Assembly: GCA_003697125.1 (NCBI GenBank)
Contig: RFGB01000087.1
Span: 1 to 43,909 of the forward strand
Length of the DNA stretch: 43,909 nucleotides
DNA from: Alphaproteobacteria bacterium
Lineage (GTDB): Bacteria > Pseudomonadota > Alphaproteobacteria > Rhodobacterales > Rhodobacteraceae
Direction: 5' to 3'
Part shown: piece after piece, positions 16,111 through 26,901 of the stretch
Position numbering within the stretch: position 1 is the first letter of the stretch
Layout of the letters: each line of letters opens with the position of its first letter
Program-made: the position numbers and the translations under genes
Notes under the pieces: model-generated
The model's input: the letters and a program-made list of their open reading frames with translations, nothing else
Database searches by the model: none
Told to the model about the DNA's origin: nothing

Positions 16111-17211
16111 TCAGGCGGCGTCCAGCGCGCGGCAGTCCTCCACGCGCCAGCCGATCTCGATCACCTCGCCCGGTTTCAGGCGCCGCTGGTCGGGGGCGTT
16201 GCGGGTCTTGATGATGAAGTTCTGGTTGCCCGCCACGTCGAGGCGCGTGCGGTAGATGTCGCCCATGTAGATGAATTCCAGCACCTCGGCGCGGATCCTG
16301 AAGGCGTCGGCGGGCATGCGTTCGGCGTTGTATTCCACCCTTTCGGGCCGGATCGATATCCGGGTGCGTTCGCCGGGCGCGCGGACATTGACCGCGACCG
16401 CGTCGATCACCTCGCCATGGTCGAGGCGCACCCTGCACCGGTCGCCCTCGATCGATTCCACCGTGCCGTCCAGGGTGTTGTTCTCGCCGATGAACTGGGC
16501 GACGAAGCTGTTCTGGGGCCGCTCATACAGCACGTCGGGCGGATCGATCTGCTGGATCACCCCGTCGTTGAACACCGCCACGCGGTCGGACATGGTCAGC
16601 GCCTCGGTCTGGTCATGGGTGACATAGACCACGGTGATTCCAAGCCGTTCGTGCAGGTGCTTGATCTCGAACTGCATGTGTTCGCGCAGCTGCTTGTCCA
16701 GCGCGCCCAGCGGCTCGTCCATCAGCACCAGCTCGGGTTCGAACACCAGCGCGCGGGCCAGCGCGATGCGCTGCTGCTGGCCGCCCGACAGCTGCGCCGG
16801 GCGGCGGCCGGCGAAGTCGCCCATCTGCACCATGTCCAGCGCCCGGGCGATCTTCTGCTCGCGCTCGGCCTTGGGCATGCCGCGCACCTCCAGCGGGAAG
16901 GAGAGGTTCTCGGCCACCGTCATGTGCGGGAACAGGGCATAGTTCTGGAACACCATGCCGATGCCGCGCTTGTGGGGCGGCACCTGGTTGATCGGCCGGC
17001 CGCCGAGGCGGATCTCGCCATGGGTCGCGGTCTCGAACCCGGCCAGCATCATCAGGCAGGTGGTCTTGCCCGACCCCGACGGTCCCAACATGGTCAGGAA
17101 CTCGCCCTTGCCGATCGCAAGGTTGAGATCCTTCACCACCAGGGTCTCGCCATCATAGCTCTTCTGGACACGTTCGAATTCGACGAACGCGCCGTCGGAA
17201 GACTGCTGCAC
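16111..17211 (-). CDS. ABC transporter ATP-binding protein (PotA-like)
   Basis: The 366-residue ATPase energises the importer encoded downstream. It has Walker A GPSGSGKTT (43-51), the Q-loop QNYALF, signature LSGGQQQR (141-148), Walker B LVLMDEP (161-167) and the H-loop VTHDQTEAL. From about residue 235 a TOBE-type regulatory domain follows (NTLDGTVESIEGDRCRVRLD). It is the first gene of the operon, with the likely promoter in the gap to the SDR gene. Confidence 0.93.
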   Translation of the reverse strand: MQQSSDGAFVEFERVQKSYDGETLVVKDLNLAIGKGEFLTMLGPSGSGKTTCLMMLAGFETATHGEIRLGGRPINQVPPHKRGIGMVFQNYALFPHMTVAENLSFPLEVRGMPKAEREQKIARALDMVQMGDFAGRRPAQLSGGQQQRIALARALVFEPELVLMDEPLGALDKQLREHMQFEIKHLHERLGITVVYVTHDQTEALTMSDRVAVFNDGVIQQIDPPDVLYERPQNSFVAQFIGENNTLDGTVESIEGDRCRVRLDHGEVIDAVAVNVRAPGERTRISIRPERVEYNAERMPADAFRIRAEVLEFIYMGDIYRTRLDVAGNQNFIIKTRNAPDQRRLKPGEVIEIGWRVEDCRALDAA

Positions 17212-17280
17212 GCCTCTCGCTCCCTGTCGCCGACCGCGGGGTCATGCATGTGCCCCGTCTGGTCCTTCCTCCGTGCGCCA

Positions 17281-17309
17281 AGACTATGCCGCCCCGCGGC
17301 GGCGGGCAA
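17281..17309 (-). promoter_or_regulatory. Candidate sigma-70 promoter of the pot-like operon
   Basis: Read on the minus strand, TTGCCC (17309-17304) is followed after exactly 17 bases by TAGTCT (17286-17281), about 70 bases before the potA start. The spacer contains GCCGCC facing GGCGGC, a possible repressor site. The match to consensus is moderate, so this is a candidate only. Confidence 0.4.
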
Positions 17310-17373
17310 CAGCCGCGAACGACCGATCAGGCGCACAAAACGCCAAATGCGCCCGCGGTCGGGGGCGGGACGG

Positions 17374-18144
17374 CTATTTCGGCGCCATGCGGATCGCGCC
17401 GTCGAGGCGGATCACCTCGCCATTCAGCATCGGATTCTCGACGATGTGGCGCACCAGCGCGGCATATTCGGCCGGATCGCCCAGCCGGGGCGGGAACGGG
17501 ACCTGGGCGGCCAGGCTCTTCTGCGCCTCCTCGGGCAGGCCATGCATCATCGGGGTCAGGAACAGGCCCGGGGCGATGGCCATCACCCGGATGCCGTTCC
17601 GGGCGAGGTCGCGGGCCATGGGCAGGGTCATCGCGACGATTCCCCCCTTGCTGGCCGAATAGGCGATCTGCCCGATCTGCCCGTCGAAGGCGGCGACCGA
17701 GGCGGTGTTCACGATCACGCCCCGTTCGCCGTCGTCGTTCAGCGGCCCGGCCGCGGCCATTCCCGCCGCCGACTGGCTGGCCACGTTGAAGCTGCCGATC
17801 AGGTTGATCTCGATCACCTTGCGGTAGAGCGCCGGGTCGTGCGGCCGGCCTTCGCGGTCCAGCGTGCGGGCCGCCACGCCGATGCCGGCGCAGTTGACGG
17901 AGATGCGCTCCTGCCCGTTGGCCGCGCGCGCCTCGGCCAGGGCGGCGGCGACGCTGTCGGCATCGGCGACATCGACCTTGTGGAAGCTTGCCCCGATCGC
18001 GCCGGCATGGGCGCGGCCGCGCTGTTCGTCGCGGTCGAGGATCGCCACCCGCGCCCCGGCCGCCGCCAGCATGGCCGCCGTGGCGCCGCCGAGCCCCGAG
18101 GCCCCGCCGGTGACCACCGCCGCGATGTCCCCCGTGATCTGCAT
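17374..18144 (-). CDS. SDR family NAD(P)-dependent dehydrogenase (3-hydroxyacyl-CoA dehydrogenase type 2-like)
   Basis: The 256-residue classical short-chain dehydrogenase has the cofactor motif [11 protein letters not shown] (13-23), NCAGI, and the catalytic YSASK with its upstream serine. The overall pattern, including [22 protein letters not shown] and [15 protein letters not shown], resembles HSD10/HadH2-type enzymes, which oxidise 3-hydroxyacyl-CoA in beta-oxidation or branched-chain degradation. The thiolase gene directly upstream (58-base gap, same strand) supports a shared acyl-CoA degradation role. Confidence 0.85.
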   Translation of the reverse strand: MQITGDIAAVVTGGASGLGGATAAMLAAAGARVAILDRDEQRGRAHAGAIGASFHKVDVADADSVAAALAEARAANGQERISVNCAGIGVAARTLDREGRPHDPALYRKVIEINLIGSFNVASQSAAGMAAAGPLNDDGERGVIVNTASVAAFDGQIGQIAYSASKGGIVAMTLPMARDLARNGIRVMAIAPGLFLTPMMHGLPEEAQKSLAAQVPFPPRLGDPAEYAALVRHIVENPMLNGEVIRLDGAIRMAPK

Positions 18145-18202
18145 TGCGCGTTTCCTTTCCCTTCGGCCGCGCGCGGCGGATGCCCCGCCGCCCGGCGCCC
18201 TG

Positions 18203-19384
18203 TCAGACCAGTTCCACGGCCAGGGCCGTGCCCTCTCCGCCGCCGATGCAGATGGCGGCCAGCCCGCGCCGCCCGCCCCGCGCCGCGAGCGCGTTCAGCA
18301 GCGTGACCAGGATCCGTGCGCCCGATGCGCCGATCGGGTGGCCCAGCGCGCAGGCGCCGCCATGCACGTTCATCACGTCGCGCGGCACGCCCAGTTCGGC
18401 CATGAATGCCATGGGCACCACCGCGAATGCCTCGTTGACCTCGAACAGGTCCACATCGCCCACCGACCAGCCCAGCCGGTCGAGGAGCTTTCGCGCCGCG
18501 GGCACCGGGGCGGTGGTGAACCAGCCGGGCGCCTGGGCGTGGCTGGCATGGCCCAGGATGCGCGCGCGGGGGGTCAGGCCCCGGCGCTCGGCCTCGGATT
18601 GGCGCATCAGGACCAGCGCCGCCGCCCCGTCCGAGATCGACGAGGCATTGGCGGCGGTCACCGTGCCGCCCTCGCGGAAGGCGGGCTTCAGGGTGGGGAT
18701 CTTCTCGGGCCGGGCCCTGCGCGGCTGCTCGTCCTCGGCGACCACGCTGCCGCCGCCGCGCCCGGCCACCGTCACCGGCGCGATCTCGGCGGCCAGGACC
18801 CCGCCCGCCTGGGCGGCCCGCGCGGCCTCCAGCGAGCCCAGCGCATAGGCATCCTGCGCCTCGCGGGTGAACTGATACTTCTCGGCGCAGTCCTCGGCGA
18901 AGGTGCCCATCAGGCGGCCGCGGTCATAGGCATCCTCCAGCCCGTCAAGGAACATGTGGTCCTTGGCCTCGGCATGGCCCATCCGCGCGCCGGCGCGCAT
19001 CTTGGGCAGCAGATAGGGCGCGTTCGACATGCTCTCCATGCCGCCGGCCACCACCACCGCGCCGTTTCCGGCCAGAAGCTGGTCATGGGCCATCATCACC
19101 GTCTTCATCCCCGACCCGCACATCTTGTTGACGGTGGTCGCCGGCACGGCTTCCGACAGCCCGGCCAGGAAGCCCGCCTGCCGGGCCGGGGCCTGCCCCT
19201 GGCCAGCGGGCAGCACGCATCCCATGAGGAGTTCGTCGACATCTGCCGCCGCGACGCCCGCCCGCTCCAGCGCCGCGCGAATCGCCACCCCGCCAAGCTC
19301 GGCCGCCGAGGCGCCCGCCAGTTCGCCCAGAAAGCCGCCCATGGGCGTGCGCGCCGCCCCGACGATGACCACCGGATCGTGCAT
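18203..19384 (-). CDS. Acetyl-CoA C-acyltransferase (thiolase)
   Basis: The 393-residue enzyme has the full thiolase set: the acyl-accepting cysteine in CGSGMK (about residue 89), the NEAFAVV motif, the histidine in [16 protein letters not shown] and the C-terminal cysteine in [10 protein letters not shown]. Length is normal for a degradative thiolase. With the downstream SDR dehydrogenase it forms the last two steps of a beta-oxidation-type route; no hydratase or acyl-CoA dehydrogenase is in the window. Chain-length preference cannot be read from sequence. Confidence 0.92.
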   Translation of the reverse strand: MHDPVVIVGAARTPMGGFLGELAGASAAELGGVAIRAALERAGVAAADVDELLMGCVLPAGQGQAPARQAGFLAGLSEAVPATTVNKMCGSGMKTVMMAHDQLLAGNGAVVVAGGMESMSNAPYLLPKMRAGARMGHAEAKDHMFLDGLEDAYDRGRLMGTFAEDCAEKYQFTREAQDAYALGSLEAARAAQAGGVLAAEIAPVTVAGRGGGSVVAEDEQPRRARPEKIPTLKPAFREGGTVTAANASSISDGAAALVLMRQSEAERRGLTPRARILGHASHAQAPGWFTTAPVPAARKLLDRLGWSVGDVDLFEVNEAFAVVPMAFMAELGVPRDVMNVHGGACALGHPIGASGARILVTLLNALAARGGRRGLAAICIGGGEGTALAVELV

Positions 19385-19469
19385 GCTCTCCTCCCCTGTC
19401 GCGGGGCTATCCTGCCCCGCGGGCGGCCAAGGTCAAGGGCGATCGGGCTCCGCGGCGGCGGGCGCCGGC

Positions 19470-20609
19470 TCAACCCGCCCGGCGCACGATCAGCCCGCCG
19501 GCCAGCAGGCTGATCCCCAGCGCCAGCAGCAGCGGATCGGCCACCGGCTGGGGAATGACGCCCGACACCCGCGCGACCGAGACCGGCATCAGCCCGAACT
19601 CGCCGCCATTGGCCAGGATCGCCGCCACGCGCCAGGCCACCCCGGGCGCTTCGCCGAAACCGCGCGCAAGCGGCCAGACCAGCGCCATCTTGCCGGCCAG
19701 CAGCACGGCCAGTCACAGCGCGACCTCGGGCCAGAAATCCGGCAGAAGCCGCAGCTGCAGCTGCGTGCCGATGCCGATGAAGAACAGCCCGACCAGAAGG
19801 TCGCGGAAGGGGCGGATCTCGCGCTCGACCAGATTGCGCGCGTCGCCCTCGCTGATCATCATTCCCGCCGCGAAGGCCCCCAGCGCCGGCGACAGCCCGC
19901 CGGCGATCGCCGCCACCGCGGCGACCAGGGCGATCCCCAGGGCGAGAAGCTGCGCAAGCTCGGGCTCGCCATGGCGCGCGATCCAGTCGGCCAGCCGCTG
20001 CAGCGGGCGACGCCCGACCAGCAGCGCCACCGTCAGCGCCCCCAGGCCCAGCGCCAGCGTCGCCAGGCTTCGCCCATGCCCGCCGCCGCCGGCGGCGGCG
20101 TCATGCAGCACCAGAAGCGCCACCGCCGCCAGATCCTGGAACAGCAGCACCGCGATCACCGCCCGTCCGTGCGGGGTTCCCAGCGTTCCCTTTCCCGCGA
20201 GGATCTTCAGCGTGAGCGCGGTTGACGACATCGCCGCCGCCCCGGCCACCAGGATCGCGGGCAGCGCGCCCAGCCCTGCCGCCGCCGCGACCGCCGGGGC
20301 CAGCAGGAAGGTGGTCAGCGCCATCTGCGCCGCCCCCAGCCCGAGGATCAGCCGCCTGAGCGAGAGGAATCTGGGCAGCGAGAATTCGAGCCCGAGGGCG
20401 AACATCAGCAGGATCACCCCGATCTCGCCGATCGCGGCCAGCGCCTCGCCACGCTCGATCAGCCCCAGCCCGGCCGGGCCGATCACCACCCCGGCCAGCA
20501 GATGGCCGACCAGGGTCGGGATGCCCAGCCGCGCGCACAGCGCGGCCAGGGCGAAGGCACCGCCGACCAGAAGCGCCGCGATCTCCAGAAGCCCGCTGGC
20601 GGCCGGCAT
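19470..20609 (-). pseudogene. Monovalent cation:proton antiporter-2 (KefB/KefC-type), interrupted by an in-frame TGA
   Basis: This is a CPA2-family antiporter membrane domain with many hydrophobic helices. Recognisable parts are GIPTLVGHLLAGVVIGPAGL, IGEIGVILLMFALGLEF, SSTALTLKIL, VLLFQDLAAVALLVL and GAFAAGMMISEG. Translation stops at a TGA at 19713-19715 after 298 codons. The same frame continues without shift for another 81 codons with family sequence (LAVLLAGKMALVWPLAR, then LANGGEFGLM) and ends at 19470. One substitution, for example of a TGG codon, explains the break. Even read through, at about 380 residues it lacks the cytoplasmic RCK/TrkA-N domain of KefB. It is the last gene of the stress arm. 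A sequencing error is possible. Confidence 0.8.
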
Positions 20610-20619
20610 CGCCGCGGGC

Positions 20620-21447
20620 TCAGCGCAGGCGCTGGCGGCCGCGCGGCTCGGGCAGGAACTCGACCCCGCCGCCCTGGCGCTGCACCGGCTGGGGATAGAG
20701 CGTCATCAGCTCCAGCACCTCGGGCGGCATCTCGGTGGACACCGGCAGCCCCATCGCCCGCGCCTCCTCGGCCGAGATGGGATAGTCATGCGTCCATGTC
20801 CCCGTGGCCAGCCGCGCGGCCAGTTCGCGCGCGGCGGCCTCGTCCATCTTGTCCGACAGAAGCTCCACCGCCAGCGATTCGACCTGGGCGATCGCCTTGC
20901 GCCCGACATCGGCCATGATCAGCGTCTGGTCGTCGATCTCGGCCAGGGGCTTCTGTTCCACCACCCGCAGGACCGAGGCCGCTGGCATCTGGCCCAGCTG
21001 CGGGTCGATCGGCCCCAGCACCGAATGCGGGCACATCACGATCTCGTCGGCGGCCAGCGCGATCAGCGTGCCGCCCGACATGGCGTAATGGGGCACGAAG
21101 ACGGTGACCTTGCCCTTGTGCTGCCTGATCGCGCGGGCGATCTGGGTCGCGGCCAGCACCAGCCCGCCCGGGGTGTGCAGCACCAGGTCGATGGGCACGT
21201 CGTCATCGGTCAACTGCACCGCGCGCAGCACGCTCTCGCTGTCATGCACGTCGATGAAGCGCATGATCGGAAAGCCCAGCAGGCTCATCGTCTCCTGCCG
21301 GTGGACCAGCAGGATGACCCGGCTGTTCCGCGCCTTCTCGATCTGGGCGATCTTGCGCAGGCGCATCGCGTCGAGGAAGCGCCGCTGCAGCACCGGCTGC
21401 AGCGCCGAAATGATGAAGAAGAGCCAGAAGAGATCCATCACGCCCAT
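20620..21447 (-). CDS. SDH-family Clp-fold serine protease (membrane-anchored)
   Basis: The 275-residue protein has one N-terminal membrane segment (LFWLFFIISALQPVL) and a ClpP/SppA-like fold domain: the HTPGG motif at about 91-95, the nucleophile in YAMSGGTL (S124), then H141 and D148 in CPHSVLGPIDPQLG as probable remaining active-site residues. This is the family often called SDH (Ser-Asp-His) Clp-fold proteinases. It probably cleaves membrane or membrane-associated substrates. Its start overlaps the rhomboid end by 10 bases and the antiporter begins 10 bases after it, so it belongs to the stress operon. Confidence 0.85.
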   Translation of the reverse strand: MGVMDLFWLFFIISALQPVLQRRFLDAMRLRKIAQIEKARNSRVILLVHRQETMSLLGFPIMRFIDVHDSESVLRAVQLTDDDVPIDLVLHTPGGLVLAATQIARAIRQHKGKVTVFVPHYAMSGGTLIALAADEIVMCPHSVLGPIDPQLGQMPAASVLRVVEQKPLAEIDDQTLIMADVGRKAIAQVESLAVELLSDKMDEAAARELAARLATGTWTHDYPISAEEARAMGLPVSTEMPPEVLELMTLYPQPVQRQGGGVEFLPEPRGRQRLR

Positions 21448-22187
21448 GGGCTTCGTCCCGCATTGCGCCGGCCATCCGGCAGGAATCCGAAGGCGCCCTC
21501 GTCACGGAAGAAGCGCCGGTATGCCGCCCGCCGGTGGAACAGCGGCGCCAGCGCCAGCCCCGCGGCGAAGCCGCCGATATGCGCCCACCAGGCGATCCCG
21601 CCCGAGGCGACCTCCTGGCCCAGGCTGAGAATCCCCGGCAGGATCTGCATCATGAGCCAGATCGCGGCAAACGCCATGGCGGGCATCTCGAAGAAGAAGG
21701 GTATGAAGCCGATCGGCACCAGCACGGTCAGCCGCGCGGCGGGAAACAGGCGTGCATAGCACCCCATCACCCCGGCGATCGCCCCCGAGGCCCCCAGCGC
21801 CGGCACCGTCGAGGCGGGATTGGCCAGCGCATGGGCCAGGCTCGCCGCCAGCCCGCACAGCAGATAGAAGCCCAGGAAGCGGCCCGAACCGAAGCGGTCC
21901 TCGACTGCCGGGCCGAAGATCCACAGCGACCACATGTTGAAGATCAGGTGCAGCCAGCCCCCGTGCAGGAACATGTTGGTCAGGAAGGCCGTCCAGTCGC
22001 CGGGCGCCACGGCGGCCAGCGGCCCGAAGAACCGCGCGGGCACCAGCGCATGGTCGAACAGGAAGCGTTCGAGCGCCCCCGGCGGAAGGCCGAGCTGCCA
22101 CAGGAACACGAGGGCATTGGCGCCGATCAGCAGCCACACCACCACCGGCGGATAGCGCCGCGCGACCGTATCCAGATAGGGGATCAC
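21438..22187 (-). CDS. Rhomboid family intramembrane serine protease
   Basis: The 249-residue polytopic protein has the catalytic GASG serine (S134) and the membrane histidine in WWAHIGGFAAG (H203), plus the HLIFNM motif (H80, N84) that forms the oxyanion region. It cleaves transmembrane helices of membrane proteins. I assign the GTG at 22187: it overlaps the upstream stop as GTGA, gives MIPYLDTVARRYPP just before TM1, and the frame further upstream is antisense-like low-complexity sequence. Placement between protease and chaperone genes suggests membrane protein quality control. Confidence 0.88.
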   Translation of the reverse strand: MIPYLDTVARRYPPVVVWLLIGANALVFLWQLGLPPGALERFLFDHALVPARFFGPLAAVAPGDWTAFLTNMFLHGGWLHLIFNMWSLWIFGPAVEDRFGSGRFLGFYLLCGLAASLAHALANPASTVPALGASGAIAGVMGCYARLFPAARLTVLVPIGFIPFFFEMPAMAFAAIWLMMQILPGILSLGQEVASGGIAWWAHIGGFAAGLALAPLFHRRAAYRRFFRDEGAFGFLPDGRRNAGRSPWA

Positions 22188-22765
22188 GCGCCGCCCCCGC
22201 GCGTGGCGATGGTGGTGCCGGTCCAGGCCGGGGGATCGGAGGCGGGGAAGGATTCGATGTCGGCCTCGAGCACCGGATCGAAACCGTCGGGGCTGCGGCG
22301 GCGGGAGAGGTCGAACGCCCCCGGCGCCTCGGCGCCGCGGTGCAGCCGGTGGCCCGCCTGCGGCGCCGGTGCGCCGGCGATGCGGTGGGCGCCGGGCGCA
22401 TCCGCCCCGCGATGCAGGCGATGGGCGGTGTGGCCGCGCCACGGGTTCGGAACCGGGCGCGCCGGCCGGTCATCCAGCACCACATAGCGCCAGTCCTGAC
22501 GCTCGGCGAATTCGACCGCGCTGTCGCGGTCGGGGAAGACCAGCCGGATGCCGCGGAAGGGATCGTCGCCGGCGGTCCAGCCCATCAGCGGCTCGATCCT
22601 GGCCGGGCGGGCGGGCTCGAATTCCAGCACCCAGTGATCCGGCCGCGGGCCCGAGCTGGTGGCGGACCGGGCCGGGCGGCGGATGATGGCCGTCGGCACG
22701 CCCCGGGCGGGCAGATCGGTGCCGGGCAGCCTTGGCCTGACATGCGGTCGGTTGTGGCCGCGCAT
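22184..22765 (-). CDS. NDUFS4-like (ETC complex I subunit) protein with repeat-bearing tail
   Basis: Residues 24-100 of 193 match the complex I accessory subunit family (PTAIIRRPARSATSSG, HWVLEFEPA, LMGWTAGDDPF, VEFAERQDWRYVV). The usual alphaproteobacterial subunit is only about 100 residues. Here a tail adds two copies of HRLHRGA(D/E)APG (115-125 and 139-149) and an ending FDPVLEADIESFPASDPPAW (162-181). That ending is a short motif I recognise from the tails of several small uncharacterised bacterial proteins. The gene sits in the stress operon, 6 bases after the HPF-sigma gene, so it is probably a specialised paralogue rather than the housekeeping subunit. Confidence 0.75.
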   Translation of the reverse strand: MRGHNRPHVRPRLPGTDLPARGVPTAIIRRPARSATSSGPRPDHWVLEFEPARPARIEPLMGWTAGDDPFRGIRLVFPDRDSAVEFAERQDWRYVVLDDRPARPVPNPWRGHTAHRLHRGADAPGAHRIAGAPAPQAGHRLHRGAEAPGAFDLSRRRSPDGFDPVLEADIESFPASDPPAWTGTTIATRGGGA

Positions 22766-22771
22766 GGCGTG

Positions 22772-23926
22772 TCAGCTCCTCTCTTCGACGGGGGCGGTGG
22801 CCCCGGTCGCGGTGGCCCCGCGCAGACCCCGTTCGATGCGTTCGCGTTCGGCGATCGGCTGGGGGGCCGGCGCGGCGCGGGGGGCGCGGGGCTGATCCGG
22901 ACCCGCCGCGTCGGCCAGGCCGGCCTCGACCAGCTTCTGCCGCAGGAAGTCGCGGGCGGCGACGGCGATGCGCGCCGTCTCGGCCTCGGACAGGCCGAGG
23001 ATGGCGGCGGCCTCCTCGGGCCGGCGCTCCTCGACATCGCACAGTGTCAGCACCCGCCGCCACAGCGCGGGAAGCGCGGCCATGGCGCGGTGCAGCGCCA
23101 GCTGCGCCTCGTGTCGCAGCGTCTCGGCCTCGGGATCGGCCGCATCGGTGTCGGCGACCAGATCCTCCAGCACCGGCACGTCGTCGGGCTGGTAGAATTC
23201 GAACATCTCCTGATCGGCCTCGGTCGGCTCCTCGGCCGGCGCCTCCGGCGCATGCTCCAGCGAGGCCGCATCGTCGGGCAGCGCGCGGCGCGCGGCGCGG
23301 GCCTCGGCCTCGATCGTCTCATAGGCCAGGCGCATCAGCCAGTCGCCCAGGTCGAACTCGGCCGGCCGTTCGGTGAAGCGCTCCAGCCCCTTCAGGATGG
23401 TGGCATCGACCAGCCCGCGCAGGCTGAGCCGGCCCGCGGGCACCTCGCCCGAGGCGGCCAGATAGGCCAGCTCGCGCCGGACGGCGTTGTAGAGCGCGTC
23501 GAGATGGTCCTCGACCAGATCGAACCACAGCGCCCGGCGTTCGGCCTCGACCCGGTCGCGCGCCGGCGGCAGCAGCGCCTCCAGCCGCGCCCGCCGCGCG
23601 GGACGCTTCCAGGTCTCCTCGCGGCGCAGCCGTGACAGATGGCGCGCCAGCTTGCGGTCGAGCTCGGCGAAGGCCCTGCGCAGCACCGGCTCGACCTCGA
23701 ACCCCTCCTCCTGGGTGGCGATCACGCCCGATGGCAGCTGCAGCCTCAGGCCCGCGCGGATGCGCTTCTTGCCCCGGGTCTGGCTCAGGCTCGCCTCCAG
23801 CCGCACCAGTTCGGGCGGGAAACGTTCCAGCCGCCGGGCCAGATGGGCGGACTCGGCCTCGATGAGTTCCGGCGCCCGCCGGCTGCCATGGGCATCGAGA
23901 TTGCGGAAGGCGGTGATGATCTTCAT
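22772..23926 (-). CDS. Fusion of a ribosome hibernation (HPF/RaiA) domain with a sigma-70-like domain pair
   Basis: The 384-residue protein begins MKIITAFRNLDAHGSRRAPE. Residues 1-105 look like a ribosome-associated HPF/RaiA (S30AE) domain, with the basic RKLARHLSRLRREETWKRP end. Residues 138-210 resemble sigma region 2 (LVDATILKGLERF, then DLGDWLMRLAYETIEAEAR). After an acidic linker (210-265), residues 275-335 resemble region 4, with the helix-turn-helix RRPEEAAAILGLSEAETARI. The C-terminal 45 residues are Pro/Ala-rich. The domain calls come from pattern, not a profile search. It follows clpK after 72 bases. It could tie translation arrest to transcription of this locus; that is inference. 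Confidence 0.72.
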   Translation of the reverse strand: MKIITAFRNLDAHGSRRAPELIEAESAHLARRLERFPPELVRLEASLSQTRGKKRIRAGLRLQLPSGVIATQEEGFEVEPVLRRAFAELDRKLARHLSRLRREETWKRPARRARLEALLPPARDRVEAERRALWFDLVEDHLDALYNAVRRELAYLAASGEVPAGRLSLRGLVDATILKGLERFTERPAEFDLGDWLMRLAYETIEAEARAARRALPDDAASLEHAPEAPAEEPTEADQEMFEFYQPDDVPVLEDLVADTDAADPEAETLRHEAQLALHRAMAALPALWRRVLTLCDVEERRPEEAAAILGLSEAETARIAVAARDFLRQKLVEAGLADAAGPDQPRAPRAAPAPQPIAERERIERGLRGATATGATAPVEERS

Positions 23927-23958
23927 TGTCCCTGCCCCGTCTCGGATCGTGGCTGACC

Positions 23959-23987
23959 GGCCGCGGGGCGGATGCTGCCCCGCGGCC
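23959..23987 (-). promoter_or_regulatory. Perfect hairpin between the clpK-type gene and the HPF-sigma gene
   Basis: The 11-base arms GGCCGCGGGGC and GCCCCGCGGCC enclose a 7-base loop in the 72-base gap. There is no T-run. It likely acts as an mRNA-stabilising or partly terminating structure, so genes after clpK may be expressed at a lower level. Confidence 0.6.
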
Positions 23988-23998
23988 GCGTCGCTGGT

Positions 23999-26827
<2,829 letters not shown>

Positions 26828-26860
26828 CTTCTCTCTCCTCATTCCGATCTTGCCCTGTTC

Positions 26861-26878
26861 CCATCCCTCGGCGGATGG
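26861..26878 (-). promoter_or_regulatory. Short hairpin between ftsH and the clpK-type gene
   Basis: CCATCC and GGATGG (6-bp stem, 6-base loop) lie in the 74-base gap. It is weaker than the other intercistronic hairpins in this window, and its function is unknown. Confidence 0.35.
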
Positions 26879-26901
26879 CCGGGCGTCGTCCTTGTGTCAG
26901 A

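Noticed and set aside
19713-19715. TGA in the antiporter gene as a selenocysteine codon
   Set aside because: No selenocysteine insertion hairpin is evident after it, and CPA2 antiporters are not known selenoproteins; a nonsense change is simpler.
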